This document shows positions 27,722-37,307 of a DNA stretch of 64,000 bases, piece by piece. A model generated the notes under the pieces. That model made no database searches and was not told the DNA's origin. It saw only the letters and a list, made by a program, of their open reading frames with translations. The stretch comes from SG8-41 sp963699525. GTDB lineage: Bacteria > Pseudomonadota > Gammaproteobacteria > Burkholderiales > SG8-41. The translations under genes and the position numbers were made by a program. The stretch lies in the NCBI GenBank assembly GCA_963699525.1, contig CAVOUI010000009.1, forward strand, positions 310,001 through 374,000, in the 5' to 3' direction. The stretch's first letter is position 1, and every line of letters begins with the position of its first letter.

Positions 27722-29281
27722 ATGAAGATACGCGCGCAGATCGCGATGGTGCTGAATCTCGACAAGTGCATCGGCTGCCACACCTGCTCCGTCACCTGCA
27801 AGAACGTGTGGACCTCGCGCCTCGGCATGGAGTACGCGTGGTTCAACAACGTGGAGACCAAGCCCGGTATCGGTTATCCCAAGGACTGGGAGAACCAGGA
27901 GCGCTGGAAGGGCGGCTGGGAGCGCAAGTCGAACGGCAGGATCGTGCCGAAGCAGGGCGGGCGGCTCGCGCTCCTGATGAAGATCTTCGCCAATCCCCAC
28001 CTGCCGCAGATCGACGACTACTACGAGCCGTTCACCTTCGACTACGAGCACCTGCAGACCGCGCCCGAGATGCCGACGGCGCCGGTCGCGCGCCCGATCT
28101 CGGTCATCACCGGGCAGCGCATGGAAAAGATCGAGTGGGGCCCGAACTGGGAGGAAATCCTCGGTGGCGAATTCTCGAAGCGCTCGCAGGACGCCAATTT
28201 CGAGCACATCCAGAAGGACATCTACGGCCAGTTCGAGAACACCTTCATGATGTACCTGCCGCGGCTGTGCGAGCACTGCCTGAACCCGTCCTGCGTCGCG
28301 TCCTGCCCCTCGGGCTCGATCTACAAGCGCGAGGAGGACGGCATCGTGCTGATCGACCAGGACAAGTGCCGCGGCTGGCGCATGTGCGTGTCGGGCTGCC
28401 CGTACAAGAAGATCTATTACAACTGGTCTACCGGCAAGGCCGAGAAGTGCATCTTCTGCTACCCGCGCATCGAGGCCGGCCAGCCGACGGTGTGCTCCGA
28501 GACCTGCGTGGGGCGCATCCGCTACCTCGGCGTGCTGCTCTACGACGCCGACCGCATCGAGACTGCGGCCTCCGCGGAGAATCCGAAGGACCTCTACAAG
28601 GCCCAGCTCGGGATCTTCCTCGACCCGCACGCCGCGGAAGTGCAGGAGCAGGCGCGGCGCGACGGGGTGCCGGAGGCGTGGCTGGAGGCGGCGAAGGTCT
28701 CCCCGGCGTGGAAGCTCGCCATGGAGTGGAAGATCGCGTTTCCGCTGCACCCCGAATATCGCACGCTGCCCATGGTGTGGTACGTGCCGCCGCTCTCGCC
28801 GATCCAGTCGGCGGCCAACGCCGGTCACATCGGGGAGTTCGGGGAGATCCCGGACGTGCGAAGCCTGCGCATCCCGGTGCGCTACCTCGCGAACCTGCTC
28901 ACCGCGGGCGACGAGGAGCCGGTGGTCCACGCCCTCGAGCGCATGCTTGCGATGCGCGCGTTCTACCGCGAACGGCAGCTCGAGCGCCGCGACAACCTGA
29001 AGCTGCTCACGCAGGTCGGGCTGTCGGTGCGCACGGTCGAGGACATGCACCGCTACCTCTCCATCGCGAACTACGAGGACCGATTCGTCATCCCGACGAC
29101 GCACCGCGAGTACGCGGAGAACGCCTACCAGCTGCGCGGCGAATGCGGGTTCTCGTTCGGCAATTCGTGCTCCGACGGCGAGACGCCGGCGAGCCTCTTC
29201 GGCGGCAAGATGGCGGGCAAGAAGGTGATCCCGCTGAAGACCATCGCCGCGAAGACCCCCGAGAACGCCGTGGATTACTGA
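27722..29281 (+). CDS. narH: Respiratory nitrate reductase beta subunit
   Basis: A 519-residue iron-sulfur protein with four cluster-binding cysteine groups: CIGCHTCSVTC near residue 16, CEHCLNPSCVASCPSG, CRGWRMCVSGCP and CIFC...CSETC. The Trp in CRGWRMC replaces a ligand and creates the [3Fe-4S] centre typical of NarH. It carries electrons from the NarI hemes to NarG. GGAGG precedes ATG 27722, 11 bp after narG. The stop is followed after one base by narJ. Confidence 0.97.
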   Translation: MKIRAQIAMVLNLDKCIGCHTCSVTCKNVWTSRLGMEYAWFNNVETKPGIGYPKDWENQERWKGGWERKSNGRIVPKQGGRLALLMKIFANPHLPQIDDYYEPFTFDYEHLQTAPEMPTAPVARPISVITGQRMEKIEWGPNWEEILGGEFSKRSQDANFEHIQKDIYGQFENTFMMYLPRLCEHCLNPSCVASCPSGSIYKREEDGIVLIDQDKCRGWRMCVSGCPYKKIYYNWSTGKAEKCIFCYPRIEAGQPTVCSETCVGRIRYLGVLLYDADRIETAASAENPKDLYKAQLGIFLDPHAAEVQEQARRDGVPEAWLEAAKVSPAWKLAMEWKIAFPLHPEYRTLPMVWYVPPLSPIQSAANAGHIGEFGEIPDVRSLRIPVRYLANLLTAGDEEPVVHALERMLAMRAFYRERQLERRDNLKLLTQVGLSVRTVEDMHRYLSIANYEDRFVIPTTHREYAENAYQLRGECGFSFGNSCSDGETPASLFGGKMAGKKVIPLKTIAAKTPENAVDY

Positions 29282-29282
29282 C

Positions 29283-29965
29283 ATGCTGACCTTTCGTGCC
29301 CTTGGGGCGTTGCTCACCTATCCCGGCCGGGAGCTCGTCGAGGCGCTGCCGGAGATCGCTGGCGTGCTCGGGACCTCGAGGCTGCTCGGGAGCGCCCAGA
29401 AACAGCGCCTGGCCGAGCTGATTTCCGAGCTGCGGCGCGCGGACCCGTTGGAGCTGGAGGAGCGCTACGTCGCGCTCTTCGACCGCGGCCGCGCCACCTC
29501 GCTGCACCTGTTCGAGCACGTGCACGGCGACTCGCGCGAGCGCGGGCAGGCCATGGTGGATCTGGGGCGTGTCTACGAGAGCGCGGGCTTTCATCTCGCC
29601 GGCAGCGAGTTGCCGGACTATCTTCCGGCGGTGCTCGAGTACCTGAGCTGCCGGCCGATCGCGGAGGCGCGCGAGATGCTCGGCGACTGCGCGCATATCC
29701 TGCGCGCGGTGGGCGAGCGGCTGGCCGGGCGCGGCAGCCGCTACGCGGCGGTGTTCGATGCCGTCCTGAGCGCCGCAGGGCAGAGCGGCGTGGACTGGGG
29801 CAAGGCGCCGCCGTCCGAGCCGGAGCCCGCCGCGGACGACGACTGGGCGGAGGAGCCCGCCTTCGGGCCGGCGCAGCCGCGCGGCGCGCGCGCGGCGGTT
29901 GCGGTCATGAAATTCGTGCCGCATCAGGACACAGAGCAGAGCGAAACAGCTGGAGCGAACCATGG
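29283..29965 (+). CDS. narJ: Nitrate reductase chaperone NarJ, 3' end uncertain
   Basis: About 225 residues of the TorD/NarJ chaperone family that inserts the molybdenum cofactor into NarG before membrane docking. LGALLTYPGRELVEALPEIA begins it, followed by the conserved YVALFDRGRATSLHLFEHVHG and SELPDYLPAVLEYL. The frame has no stop before narI: it runs past MKFVPHQDTEQSETAGAN and into the 3' two thirds of narI. The true stop is probably near 29950-29965 and hidden by an indel. Starts one base after the narH stop. Confidence 0.85.
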
Positions 29966-30674
29966 AATGTCCTTCATCAGTTCCTGTTCGGGATCTACCC
30001 CTACATCGCGCTCTCGGTATTCTTCGCCGGCAGCCTGCTGCGCTTCGACCGCGAGCAGTACACCTGGAAGAGCGACTCCTCCCAGCTCCTGCGCGCGCGC
30101 GCAGCTGCGCTGGGGCTCCAACCTGTTCCACATCGGCGTGCTGTTCATCTTCGTCGGCCACTTCTTCGGCCTGCTCGCGCCCCACTCGAGCTACGCGTGG
30201 CTGATGAGCGCCGGCGCGAAGCAGATCCTCGCCATGGCGAGCGGGGGCATCGCGGGCGTGCTGGGAATCGCCGGCCTGACGCTGCTCATCCACCGGCGGA
30301 TCGCGGACCCGCGCATCTGGTCCAACACGCGCGGATGGGACATCACGATCCTCTTCATCCTCTGGCTGCAGCTGGCGATGGGGCTCGCGACGATTCCGCT
30401 CTCCGGCCAGCACCTCGACGGCTCGATGATGCTGAAGTTCACCGAGTGGGCGCAGCACATCGTCACCTTCCGCGGCGGCGCGGCCGATTTCCTCATCGGC
30501 GCGCCGCTCCTGTTCAAGCTCCACATCGTGCTCGGGCTGACGATCTTCCTGGTCTTCCCGTTTACCCGCCTGGTGCATATCTGGAGCGGGTTCGGCGTCG
30601 CCGCCTATCTCGTCCGGCCCTACCAGATCGTGCGCACGCGCCGCAAGTGGAAGCCGACCGGGGTGCAGGGATGA
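29962..30674 (+). CDS. narI: Respiratory nitrate reductase gamma subunit, frameshifted twice
   Basis: The diheme b quinol-oxidising membrane subunit, about 236 residues. The first segment, NVLHQFLFGIYPYIALSVFF then RFDREQYTWKSDSSQLL, lies in one frame directly after ATG 29962 if one G is removed; near 30090, within a CGCGCGCG run, the frame shifts again to QLRWGSNLFHIGVLFIFVGH. Heme-ligand histidines (HIGVLF, VGHFF, FKLHIVLG, RLVHIWSG) are all present. Both breaks lie in short repeats and restore the family sequence, so they look like sequence errors. ATGA overlap with the next gene. Confidence 0.88.
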
Positions 30675-31387
30675 CGATCACCGTCAACGGCGTCGTGGTC
30701 GACGCGGCGGGCCACGCCTCGCCGCAAGCGGCGGCGGTGCGTGAGCTCTTGCGGCAGCGCGCGGTGACAGCAGGCTTCGCCACAGCGGAGGCCTCCGGTG
30801 TCGAAGCCGATGCGGCCATCGAACGCCTGCTCGAGAAGGAAGTCGCCACGCCGGAGCCCGGCGAGGAGGAATGCCGGCGCTATTACGACGCGCATCCCGC
30901 CGAGTTCACGAGCGGCGAGCTCGCGTTCGCGCGGCATATCCTGTTCCAGGTGACGCCGGGGACCCCGGTGCCCGCGATCCGCGCGAAAGCGGAGCTCACG
31001 CTCGCGGAGGTCGCGAAGGACTTTTCAAAGTTCGAACCGCTTGCGCGTGAGCTGTCGAACTGCCCCTCGGGGCAGCACGGCGGCAACCTCGGCCAGCTCG
31101 GGCGCGGCGAGACGGTCCCCGAGTTCGAGCAGGCGCTCTTCAACGGGGCTTACATCGGGGTCTATCCGCAGCTCGTGAAGACCCGCTATGGGTTCCACAT
31201 CCTCGCCGTCGACCGGCGCGAGCCGGGCAGGCGGCTGCCGTTCGACGCGTCCCTGCCGCGGATCGCGCAGCGGCTGCGCGAGCGCGCCCTGCAGAAGGCG
31301 CTACAGCAGTATGTTCGCGTGCTTGCGGCGGGAACGGAGTTCGAAGGCGTCGATCTCGACGCGGCAAGATCGCCGCTACTTCAGTAG
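30671..31387 (+). CDS. Parvulin-type peptidyl-prolyl isomerase, NifM/PpiC-like
   Basis: A 238-residue protein with a parvulin domain at about residues 85-180: FARHILFQVTPG, LARELSNCPSGQHGGNLGQL, GRGETVPEFEQALF and KTRYGFHILAVDRR are the signature strands. No signal peptide is evident, so it is probably cytoplasmic. A gene of this type commonly follows narI in proteobacterial nar operons and may help NarGHI folding (context known, role inferred). Starts by ATGA overlap with narI. It ends the operon 28 bp before an FNR box for the next gene. Confidence 0.88.
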   Translation: MTITVNGVVVDAAGHASPQAAAVRELLRQRAVTAGFATAEASGVEADAAIERLLEKEVATPEPGEEECRRYYDAHPAEFTSGELAFARHILFQVTPGTPVPAIRAKAELTLAEVAKDFSKFEPLARELSNCPSGQHGGNLGQLGRGETVPEFEQALFNGAYIGVYPQLVKTRYGFHILAVDRREPGRRLPFDASLPRIAQRLRERALQKALQQYVRVLAAGTEFEGVDLDAARSPLLQ

Positions 31388-31414
31388 CGTTACCCTGCCA
31401 CAGAACGGGGGCGC

Positions 31415-31428
31415 TTGATCTGGATCAA
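31415..31428. promoter_or_regulatory. FNR box upstream of the heme-binding lipoprotein gene
   Basis: TTGAT-CTGG-ATCAA, perfect match. A weak -10 (TACGAT, 31450-31455) and predicted start near 31463 fit class II activation. Confidence 0.75.
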
Positions 31429-31544
31429 CCGGGCAGGTGCCCGGGCTGTTACGATTTCCCGAAGCGGCGGCCGTAGCGGGCGCACCCTTGCCAAGGGTCG
31501 GCTCAAGAGGCTTGCTTGGCCAAACCGCGTACCTGGAGACATCA

Positions 31545-32852
31545 ATGAAAGCCAAGCATCTAACAATTGTTGCCGTTACGGCAGCCGCGGTATTCGCGGG
31601 CTGCGCGATGTTCGGGGAGGATACCGGCCCCGTCAATTGGTCGCGTGTGCCGACGACGACGGTGACGCTGTTTTACCCGGCACAATCGACCTACCAGTGG
31701 CTGCGCAGCTCCGAGCATCCGGGGGCCCCGGTGGTCGCCACCGGAGGCGCTTGTCTTACCTGCCACAAGGGCCAGGAGGAAAAGCTCGGGGACAAGCTGG
31801 TCAAGGCCAACAAGCTGGAACCCACTCCCGTCGACGGCAAGAACGGGGTCATCCAGCTGAGTTTCCAGGTCGCGTACGACGACCAGAACGCCTATTTCCG
31901 GGCCCAGTGGAAGACGCGGAACCCGTATCCGGGCGAGGCGCACCAGTTCGTGCGCTTCGACGGCAAGGAATGGAAGACCTACGGTTTTCCGAAGCTTGAC
32001 GCGGTCGTCCGGGAGGGCAAGCAGCCGGGCATCTACGAAGACCGCTTCTCGATCATGATCGACGACGGCGGGGTGCCGGAATTCGCGAACCAGGGCTGCT
32101 GGCTCACTTGCCACAACGGGGAGCGCGACAATCCCGGATTCGCCGCCGCGGCCCAGGTTCGAGCCAATCCGCTGTACCAGGCCCTCAAGCAAGGCGACGT
32201 ACGCAAGTATCTCCCCTCCACCCGCACCGACGCGAACGCCTCGTGGGACAAGGGCAAGAGCCCGGAAGAGATCGCCAAGCTCAAGGCCTCCGGCGGCTTT
32301 CTCGAGTTGATGCAGTGGCGTGCCCATCGCTCCGCGCCGGTCGGCATGGCGGACGACGGCTACGTGCTGGAGTATCGCCTGTTCGACGCCGGCTCCAACA
32401 TGTTCGGCTCGAACGTGGATCCGAAGACGCACCAGCCGCGCTTCATGTATGACCCGGCCAAGGTCGGGAAGAGAGCGCTCGTGGCCGACGAGATCCGCAA
32501 GGTGCCGACGGCTCTCATCCGCGGCGTGAACGCGGTCCCGTTCGACCCCAAGGCCGGCTGGAAGGCAGGCGACCTCATTCCGGAGTATGTCCTCAATACG
32601 GAGGCCAAGGGCTCCGCCGCCGACAACAAACAGGTCAAGGGTATGTGGAAGGACGGCGTATGGACCGTGGTGTGGGTCCGGCCGCGCAATCTTGCCAATC
32701 CCGATGACAAGGCATTGAAGGACGGCAAGGTTTACAACTTCGCCTTCGCGATCCACGACGACAACATCACGACGCGCGGCCACCAGGTGTCGTTCCCGGT
32801 GACGGTCGGCTTCGGCGCCAAGGCCACGATCGACGCGACCCGGGTCAAATAA
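31545..32852 (+). CDS. Heme-binding lipoprotein, ethylbenzene-dehydrogenase-gamma-like plus c-type hemes
   Basis: A 435-residue exported protein. The lipobox VFAGC (cleavage before Cys20) makes it a lipoprotein. A CLTCH motif lies near residue 69 (GGACLTCHKGQEE), and a second, CWLTCH (CX3CH, three residues between cysteines), near residue 186. Most of the rest resembles the EB_dh/cytochrome c-552-type heme-binding beta domain (LSFQVAYDDQNAYFRAQWKT; GVWTVVWVRPRN; FAFAIHDDNITTRGHQVSFP), where b-type heme is bound. GGAGA precedes ATG 31545. The upstream FNR box and the position after the nar operon imply an anaerobic electron-transfer role at the outer surface of a membrane; the partner is unknown. 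Confidence 0.85.
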   Translation: MKAKHLTIVAVTAAAVFAGCAMFGEDTGPVNWSRVPTTTVTLFYPAQSTYQWLRSSEHPGAPVVATGGACLTCHKGQEEKLGDKLVKANKLEPTPVDGKNGVIQLSFQVAYDDQNAYFRAQWKTRNPYPGEAHQFVRFDGKEWKTYGFPKLDAVVREGKQPGIYEDRFSIMIDDGGVPEFANQGCWLTCHNGERDNPGFAAAAQVRANPLYQALKQGDVRKYLPSTRTDANASWDKGKSPEEIAKLKASGGFLELMQWRAHRSAPVGMADDGYVLEYRLFDAGSNMFGSNVDPKTHQPRFMYDPAKVGKRALVADEIRKVPTALIRGVNAVPFDPKAGWKAGDLIPEYVLNTEAKGSAADNKQVKGMWKDGVWTVVWVRPRNLANPDDKALKDGKVYNFAFAIHDDNITTRGHQVSFPVTVGFGAKATIDATRVK

Positions 32853-32856
32853 GAAA

Positions 32857-32880
32857 GCCGCAGCGGTTTCCCGCTGCGGC
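32857..32880. terminator. Bidirectional hairpin terminator
   Basis: GCCGCAGCGG-TTTC-CCGCTGCGGC, a 10-bp GC stem between the convergent lipoprotein and copA genes. The T-rich side (TTTCTTATTT) is on the minus strand, so it best terminates the copA operon. Confidence 0.75.
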
Positions 32881-32905
32881 GCGTTACCGCGGCCGCTCGC
32901 CCGTT

Positions 32906-35336
32906 CTACAAAACGACCTTGCGCAGCCGCAGCGCGTTGGTGACCACCGATACCGAGCTCATGGACATGGCCGCGCCGGCGAGCATTGGGGAGAGCAGCA
33001 GACCGATGAAGGGGTAGAGCACCCCCGCCGCGATTGGCACCCCCAGCGCGTTGTAGAAGAAGGCGAAGAACAGGTTTTGCTTCACGTTGCGCATGGTTGC
33101 GTGCGAGAGCCGGATCGCCTTGACGATGCCGCGGAGATCGCCCTTCACCAGCGTGACGCCCGCGCTCTCGATCGCGACGTCGGTGCCGGTGCCCATCGCG
33201 ATCCCGACGTGGGCCTGCGCCAGCGCCGGGCGCGTCGTTGATCCCGTCGCCCGCCATGGCGACCACGCGGCCGCGGCCCTGCAGCGACTGGATGGTGTCC
33301 AACTTCTGCTCGGGCAGCACCTCCGCGATCACTTCCTCGATGCCGAGTTGCCGGCCGACCGCTTCGGCGGTCTTGCGTGAATCCCCCGAGAGCATCACCA
33401 CGTGCACACCCGCGGCGGCGAGCGCCTTGATCGCTTCGGGCGTCGTCTCCTTGATCGGATCGGCGACGGCGATCACCGCGGCGGTGCGGCCGTCGATGGC
33501 CGCGTAGAGCGCGGTCTTGCCTTGAGCGCGCAACGCTTCGGCCTTCTCCGCGAGTGACTGCGGAACACCACCCCGCGCCTCCATGAAGCGGCGGTTTCCG
33601 ACGGCGACCTGGCGACCCTCGACGGTACCGTGCACGCCCTGGCCGGTAACGGATTCGAAGTTTTTCACCGGCGCAAGCTGCACGCCCCGGTTTTCGGCGC
33701 CCGTGACGATCGCCTGGGCGAGGGGATGCTCGCTTGCGCGCTCGAGGCTCGCGATCAGCGCCAGCGCGTCCTTCTCCGGGGTTCCGCCCTCGATCACGAA
33801 ATCCACGAGTTGCGGCTTGCCTAGCGTGAGCGTGCCGGTCTTGTCCACCACCAGCGTGTTCACCTCGCGCAGCTTCTCCACTGCCTCGGCGTTGCGGAAG
33901 AGGATGCCGTTCAGCGCGCCCTGTCCCATGGCGACGGTGATCGAGATCGGTGTCGCCAGGCCGAGCGCGCAGGGGCACGCGATGATGAGCACCGCCACGG
34001 CGTTGACCACCGCGTAAACGAAGCGCGGCTCGGGCCCGTAGAGCGCCCACACGAGCGCGGTCACGATGGCGATGGCGATCACGGTTTGCACGAACCAGGC
34101 GGCGACGAGATCGGCGAGCCGCTGCACCGGGGCGCGGGTGCGCTGCGCCTGCGCCACCATGTGCACGATCCGGGAGAGCAGCGTATCCGCGCCGACTTTC
34201 TCGGCGCGGATGACGAGCGCACCCTTGCCGTTGATGGTGGCCCCGGTGACCCTGTCGCCGGCCTTCTTCGGCACCGGCACCGGCTCGCCGGTGATCATGG
34301 ACTCGTCCACGTTCGAAGAGCCCTCGACGCACGTTCCATCTACAGGAACCTTCTCTCCCGGTCGGACGCGCAGCTTGTCTCCCACCCGCACCTGGTCGAG
34401 CGGTACCTCGACCTCGCGCCCGCCGGGCTCGAGGCGCAGCGCGGTATTGGGCGCAAGCGCAAGCAGCTTGCGGATCGCCTGGCTGGTTTCGCCGATGGCG
34501 CGCAGCTGCAGGACTTCGCCGAACAGCACCAGGGTGACGATCACGGCCGCGGCCTCGAAATACACGCCTACCGCGCCGCCGTGCTCCCGGAATTCCTGCG
34601 GGAAGAGACCGGGCGCGACCACCCCGATGACGCTGTACAGGTAGGCGAGGGCGACGCCGAGGCCGATGAGGGTGTACATGTTCGGGCTGCGGTTCGTGAG
34701 CGACAGCCAGAACTTGTGGAAGAACGGCCAGCCGCACCACAGGACGACGGGTGTCGCAAGCGCGAGCTGGGCGAGCGCGCTCCAGCGCTGCGCCGCCGGC
34801 GTGTAGACGTGACCGCCGAATTGAGGCAGCAGCATCGCCAGCACGACGACCGGGACGCTCAGCGCGAGGCTCACCCAGAAGCGGCGCTTCATGTCGCGCA
34901 GCTCCGTGTCGTCTTCCTGCGCGCCCGCCACGGGGACGAGCGCCATGCCGCATTTCGGGCAATTGCCCGGCTTCGGGCTGCGGACCTCCGGGTGCATCGG
35001 GCACGTGTACTCGGCCCCAATCGGCGCCGCGGGAATCATCGGCACGAGCGCCATGCCGCACTTGGGACAGGAGCCGGGGCCATCCTGCACGATCTCGGGG
35101 TGCATCGGGCACGTGTACGGAGCGCCCTTCGGCGCCGCATGGGCCGCGGCCGGTGCGGATTTCGCCAGAAATTTGACGGGATCGGCCTGAAACAGCGCGC
35201 GGCAACCGTCGCAGCAGAAATAGTAGGTAGTGCCCTTGTACTCGACGGACTCCGTTGCGGTTGCCGGGTTCACGCGCATCCCGCACACCGGATCGGTCGT
35301 TTGCGCCATCGCGCCACTAGCCCCGCCGTTTTTCAT
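32906..35336 (-). CDS. copA: Copper-exporting P1B-type ATPase with YHS and two TCPMHPE domains, frameshifted
   Basis: About 809 residues after removing one base near 33230. Order: YHS domain (DPVCGMRVNPATA, CCDGC), two heavy-metal-binding repeats (YTCPMHPE...CPKCGMALVP), membrane helices, TGEPVPV actuator, CPC metal site (IIACPCALGLATP), DKTGTLT, GDGIND and a C-terminal helix pair (NLFFAFFYNALGVPIAAGVL). The break falls inside GDGINDAPALAQAHVG, where an extra C turns APAL into PGAG; the next frame continues to LRLRKVVL. It exports Cu(I) (possibly Ag) to the periplasm. ATG overlaps the preceding gene's stop by four bases. Last gene of the metal operon. Confidence 0.92.
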
Positions 35337-36187
35337 CGTTTGCTTTCAGTCTTTTCCCGCGGCGAAGCATGACCGGGGAGCGAGCAGAAGCCGTGCGCCG
35401 GCACGCCCAGCGCCGCGTTGAACTTGCTCGACATGTTCTGGTAGGCGATCAGCGCCGCCAGCTCGACGATCGCCTGGTCGTCGAATTGCGCGCGCAGCCG
35501 CGTAATCAGCCCCGGGTCGACGCGCCGGTCACTGCGGGTGGCCGCTTCCGCGAAGGCCAGCGCGGCTTTCTCGCGATCGCTGAACAGCGGTGACCCCTCG
35601 AATTGCGCCAGCGCTCGAACCTTGTCCTCTGCGAGCCCGCGCCCAAGTCCGAGCGACGCGTTCAGGTCCACGCAGAAATCGCATCCATTGATCTGCGACA
35701 CCCGTACCTGGACGAGCGAGCGCAGGGCGGGCTCGATGGGCGAAGATTTCCGATCGAGCGCCCGGTACATAGCGCTCATCGCGAGAAACGCGGCGGGCAT
35801 TCGCCCCCACAGGCGGACCGGCTCGAGCTCGTGCCCGTAGCGCCGGCGCTGTCGGCGGAACATCAGCCGCAGATACCAGGGGTAGGGAAAGTCCGCGGGG
35901 GTTTCAATGTGACTCATGGGCTCTTTCTCGAACTGGTCACGGCAGGAGGTGGAGCAGAAGTAATAGGTCCTGCCCGCGTGCACGCTGGCGCCCGCTGCTT
36001 TCCCGGGGTCGACGTCCATGCCGCAAACCGGATCCCTTTCCTTGCCGCCCGCACCGCGTTCGCCATGGCCGCCATGACGACCGTGGCCGCCCATGACATG
36101 GGCGCCGCACCCGAAGCGCATCATCAGAAAAAACAGCAAACCCCAGAAGAGCAGGGTGCCCAGGCTTTTCAGGCTTTCCGCGTCCAT
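35333..36187 (-). CDS. YHS-domain/carboxymuconolactone decarboxylase-like fusion protein
   Basis: A 284-residue protein. One helix (LGTLLFWGLLFFLMMRFG) and a His/Gly linker (HVMGGHGRHGGHGERG) precede a YHS metal-binding domain (DPVCGMDVDPGKA; YYFCSTSCRDQF, residues about 55-95). From about residue 98 a second part reads MSHIETPADFPYPWYLRLMF and continues into an AhpD/CMD-like fold with the redox pair CDFC (GCDFCVDLNASLG). These are usually separate genes in metal loci, so this is either a true fusion or two genes merged by an indel near 35905; an internal ATG sits at that junction. Probably membrane-tethered copper handling and peroxide or thiol chemistry (inference). GGAGG lies upstream of ATG 36187. 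Confidence 0.78.
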   Translation of the reverse strand: MDAESLKSLGTLLFWGLLFFLMMRFGCGAHVMGGHGRHGGHGERGAGGKERDPVCGMDVDPGKAAGASVHAGRTYYFCSTSCRDQFEKEPMSHIETPADFPYPWYLRLMFRRQRRRYGHELEPVRLWGRMPAAFLAMSAMYRALDRKSSPIEPALRSLVQVRVSQINGCDFCVDLNASLGLGRGLAEDKVRALAQFEGSPLFSDREKAALAFAEAATRSDRRVDPGLITRLRAQFDDQAIVELAALIAYQNMSSKFNAALGVPAHGFCSLPGHASPREKTESKR

Positions 36188-36203
36188 GCAAGCCTCCTTT
36201 GCG

Positions 36204-36594
36204 TCATGTTCCGAGACTGTCGCAGACGCGTTGCAGCCGCGCCCGCACTTCCTTGCCGAGCGCATGCACCTCCGGTCTGTCCACCAGTTTGAGCACGGCC
36301 TCCGGGTCCATGAATCCAACCCAGATGCGCCCGTCAACTTCCTCGCGCACGACCACGTTGCACGGCAGCAACAGGCCGATATCGGGGTCGGCCTCGATGG
36401 CTCGATGCGCGAGCGGCGGATTGCACGCGCCGAGAATGCGGTACGGCCGCCGCTCGATGTTGAGCTTTGGCCTTCATCGTCGCCTGCACGTCGATGTCGG
36501 TGAGCACGCCGAAGCCCTCCGCCTTCAGGGCGGCGGTGACTTTTTCGACGGCGGCGTCGAATGGCACTGTGAGTCGGGTGCTGAATCCGTACAT
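36204..36594 (-). CDS. DUF302 protein, frameshifted
   Basis: About 129 residues when one extra A near 36463 is removed. The first part MYGFSTRLTVPFDAAVEKV, then GFGVLTDIDVQATMK, joins to LNIERRPYRILGACNPPLAH and DIGLLLPCNVVVRE in the second frame, which is the whole DUF302 fold. Function is not established; such proteins are frequent in copper and sulfur loci and have a conserved Cys (GACNPPLA, LLPCNV). No signal peptide. Located between the SHOCT gene and the YHS fusion, same strand. Confidence 0.82.
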
Positions 36595-36630
36595 GATCCG
36601 TTTCCTTGAAGAGTTGTCGTTGCCGGCGGT

Positions 36631-36868
36631 TCAGGCTTCCAGGTCGCGTTTTTTCTGTTCGAATTCCTCGCGCTCGATTTCGCCGCGTGCGTAACGCTCC
36701 TTGAGAATGTCGAGCGCGGATTTTGCCGGCTGCCTGTCCTGCGCCGGCGGTGCCCGCCGCAATCCATTTCACCAGGATCGCGATGCCGAGAATGACCAGC
36801 ACCCAGAACAGCACGATGCTGATCATTCCGAACCCCATGCCCCATCCGTAGTCGTAGCCACCCCACAT
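36631..36868 (-). CDS. SHOCT-domain membrane protein, frameshifted
   Basis: About 78 residues. An N-terminal Gly/Trp/Tyr stretch (MWGGYDYGWGMGFGM) and one helix (ISIVLFWVLVILGIAILVKW) are followed, after a one-base shift near 36740, by the SHOCT motif KSALDILKERYARGEIEREE then FEQKKRDLEA. SHOCT peptides are oligomerisation or membrane-tethering elements. Common in copper-resistance gene sets. GAGAACGCTG precedes the ATG. The shift restores an exact family motif, so an indel error is likely. Confidence 0.82.
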
Positions 36869-36930
36869 CAGCGTTCTCCTTTCGTATGGTTCATACCATT
36901 TACTTGAGCTGCCAGCGGAACGCGCGCGGC

Positions 36931-37307
36931 TTAGGCTTCGCCCGGGCGCTGAATTTGCAGCTCGATCGCTTTGGGTAGCGGTGAGATCGCGTTGAACTTG
37001 AGCGTGCCGTCGCGATGGTGGCCGCCGGGCCCGGCGCCTTCCCATTTCACGGGGACATGCCGGCCGCCCTTGTCGTCGAGCAGCGCGGCGGTCTTGACGA
37101 GATCGTCGTTCAGTTCCCCCGAGTGGGTGTCGAGCGCCACTTTGAAGTCCCAGCTCGTGGCGCTCGCGGCGAGGTTCTGCGGGGTGACGGCCACAGTTAC
37201 CCCGCCAGCGCTGCTGCGTTGAACGGCGCAGTTCGGCGGCGACGGCGCCAGCCGCGAGCAGGGCTGACGAGAATTCCGGCAATAAAGGCGGTCAGGCGTG
37301 AGCGCAT
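36931..37307 (-). CDS. Exported protein of unknown function, frameshifted
   Basis: Begins MRSRLTAFIAGILVS and, after a shift, ALLAAGAVAAE, a signal peptide; the body reads VTVAVTPQNLAASATSWDFK, VALDTHSGELNDDLVKTAAL, LLDDKGGRHVPVKWEGAGPG and GHHRDGTLKFNAISPLPKAI. At least two indels are needed in the first 45 residues (near 37275 and 37210), and perhaps a third near the stop. The compact beta-strand-rich body with GGHHR looks like a small periplasmic metal-binding or immunoglobulin-like domain seen in metal operons, but I do not recognise the family. Same strand and spacing as the other genes of the copper operon. Confidence 0.6.
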
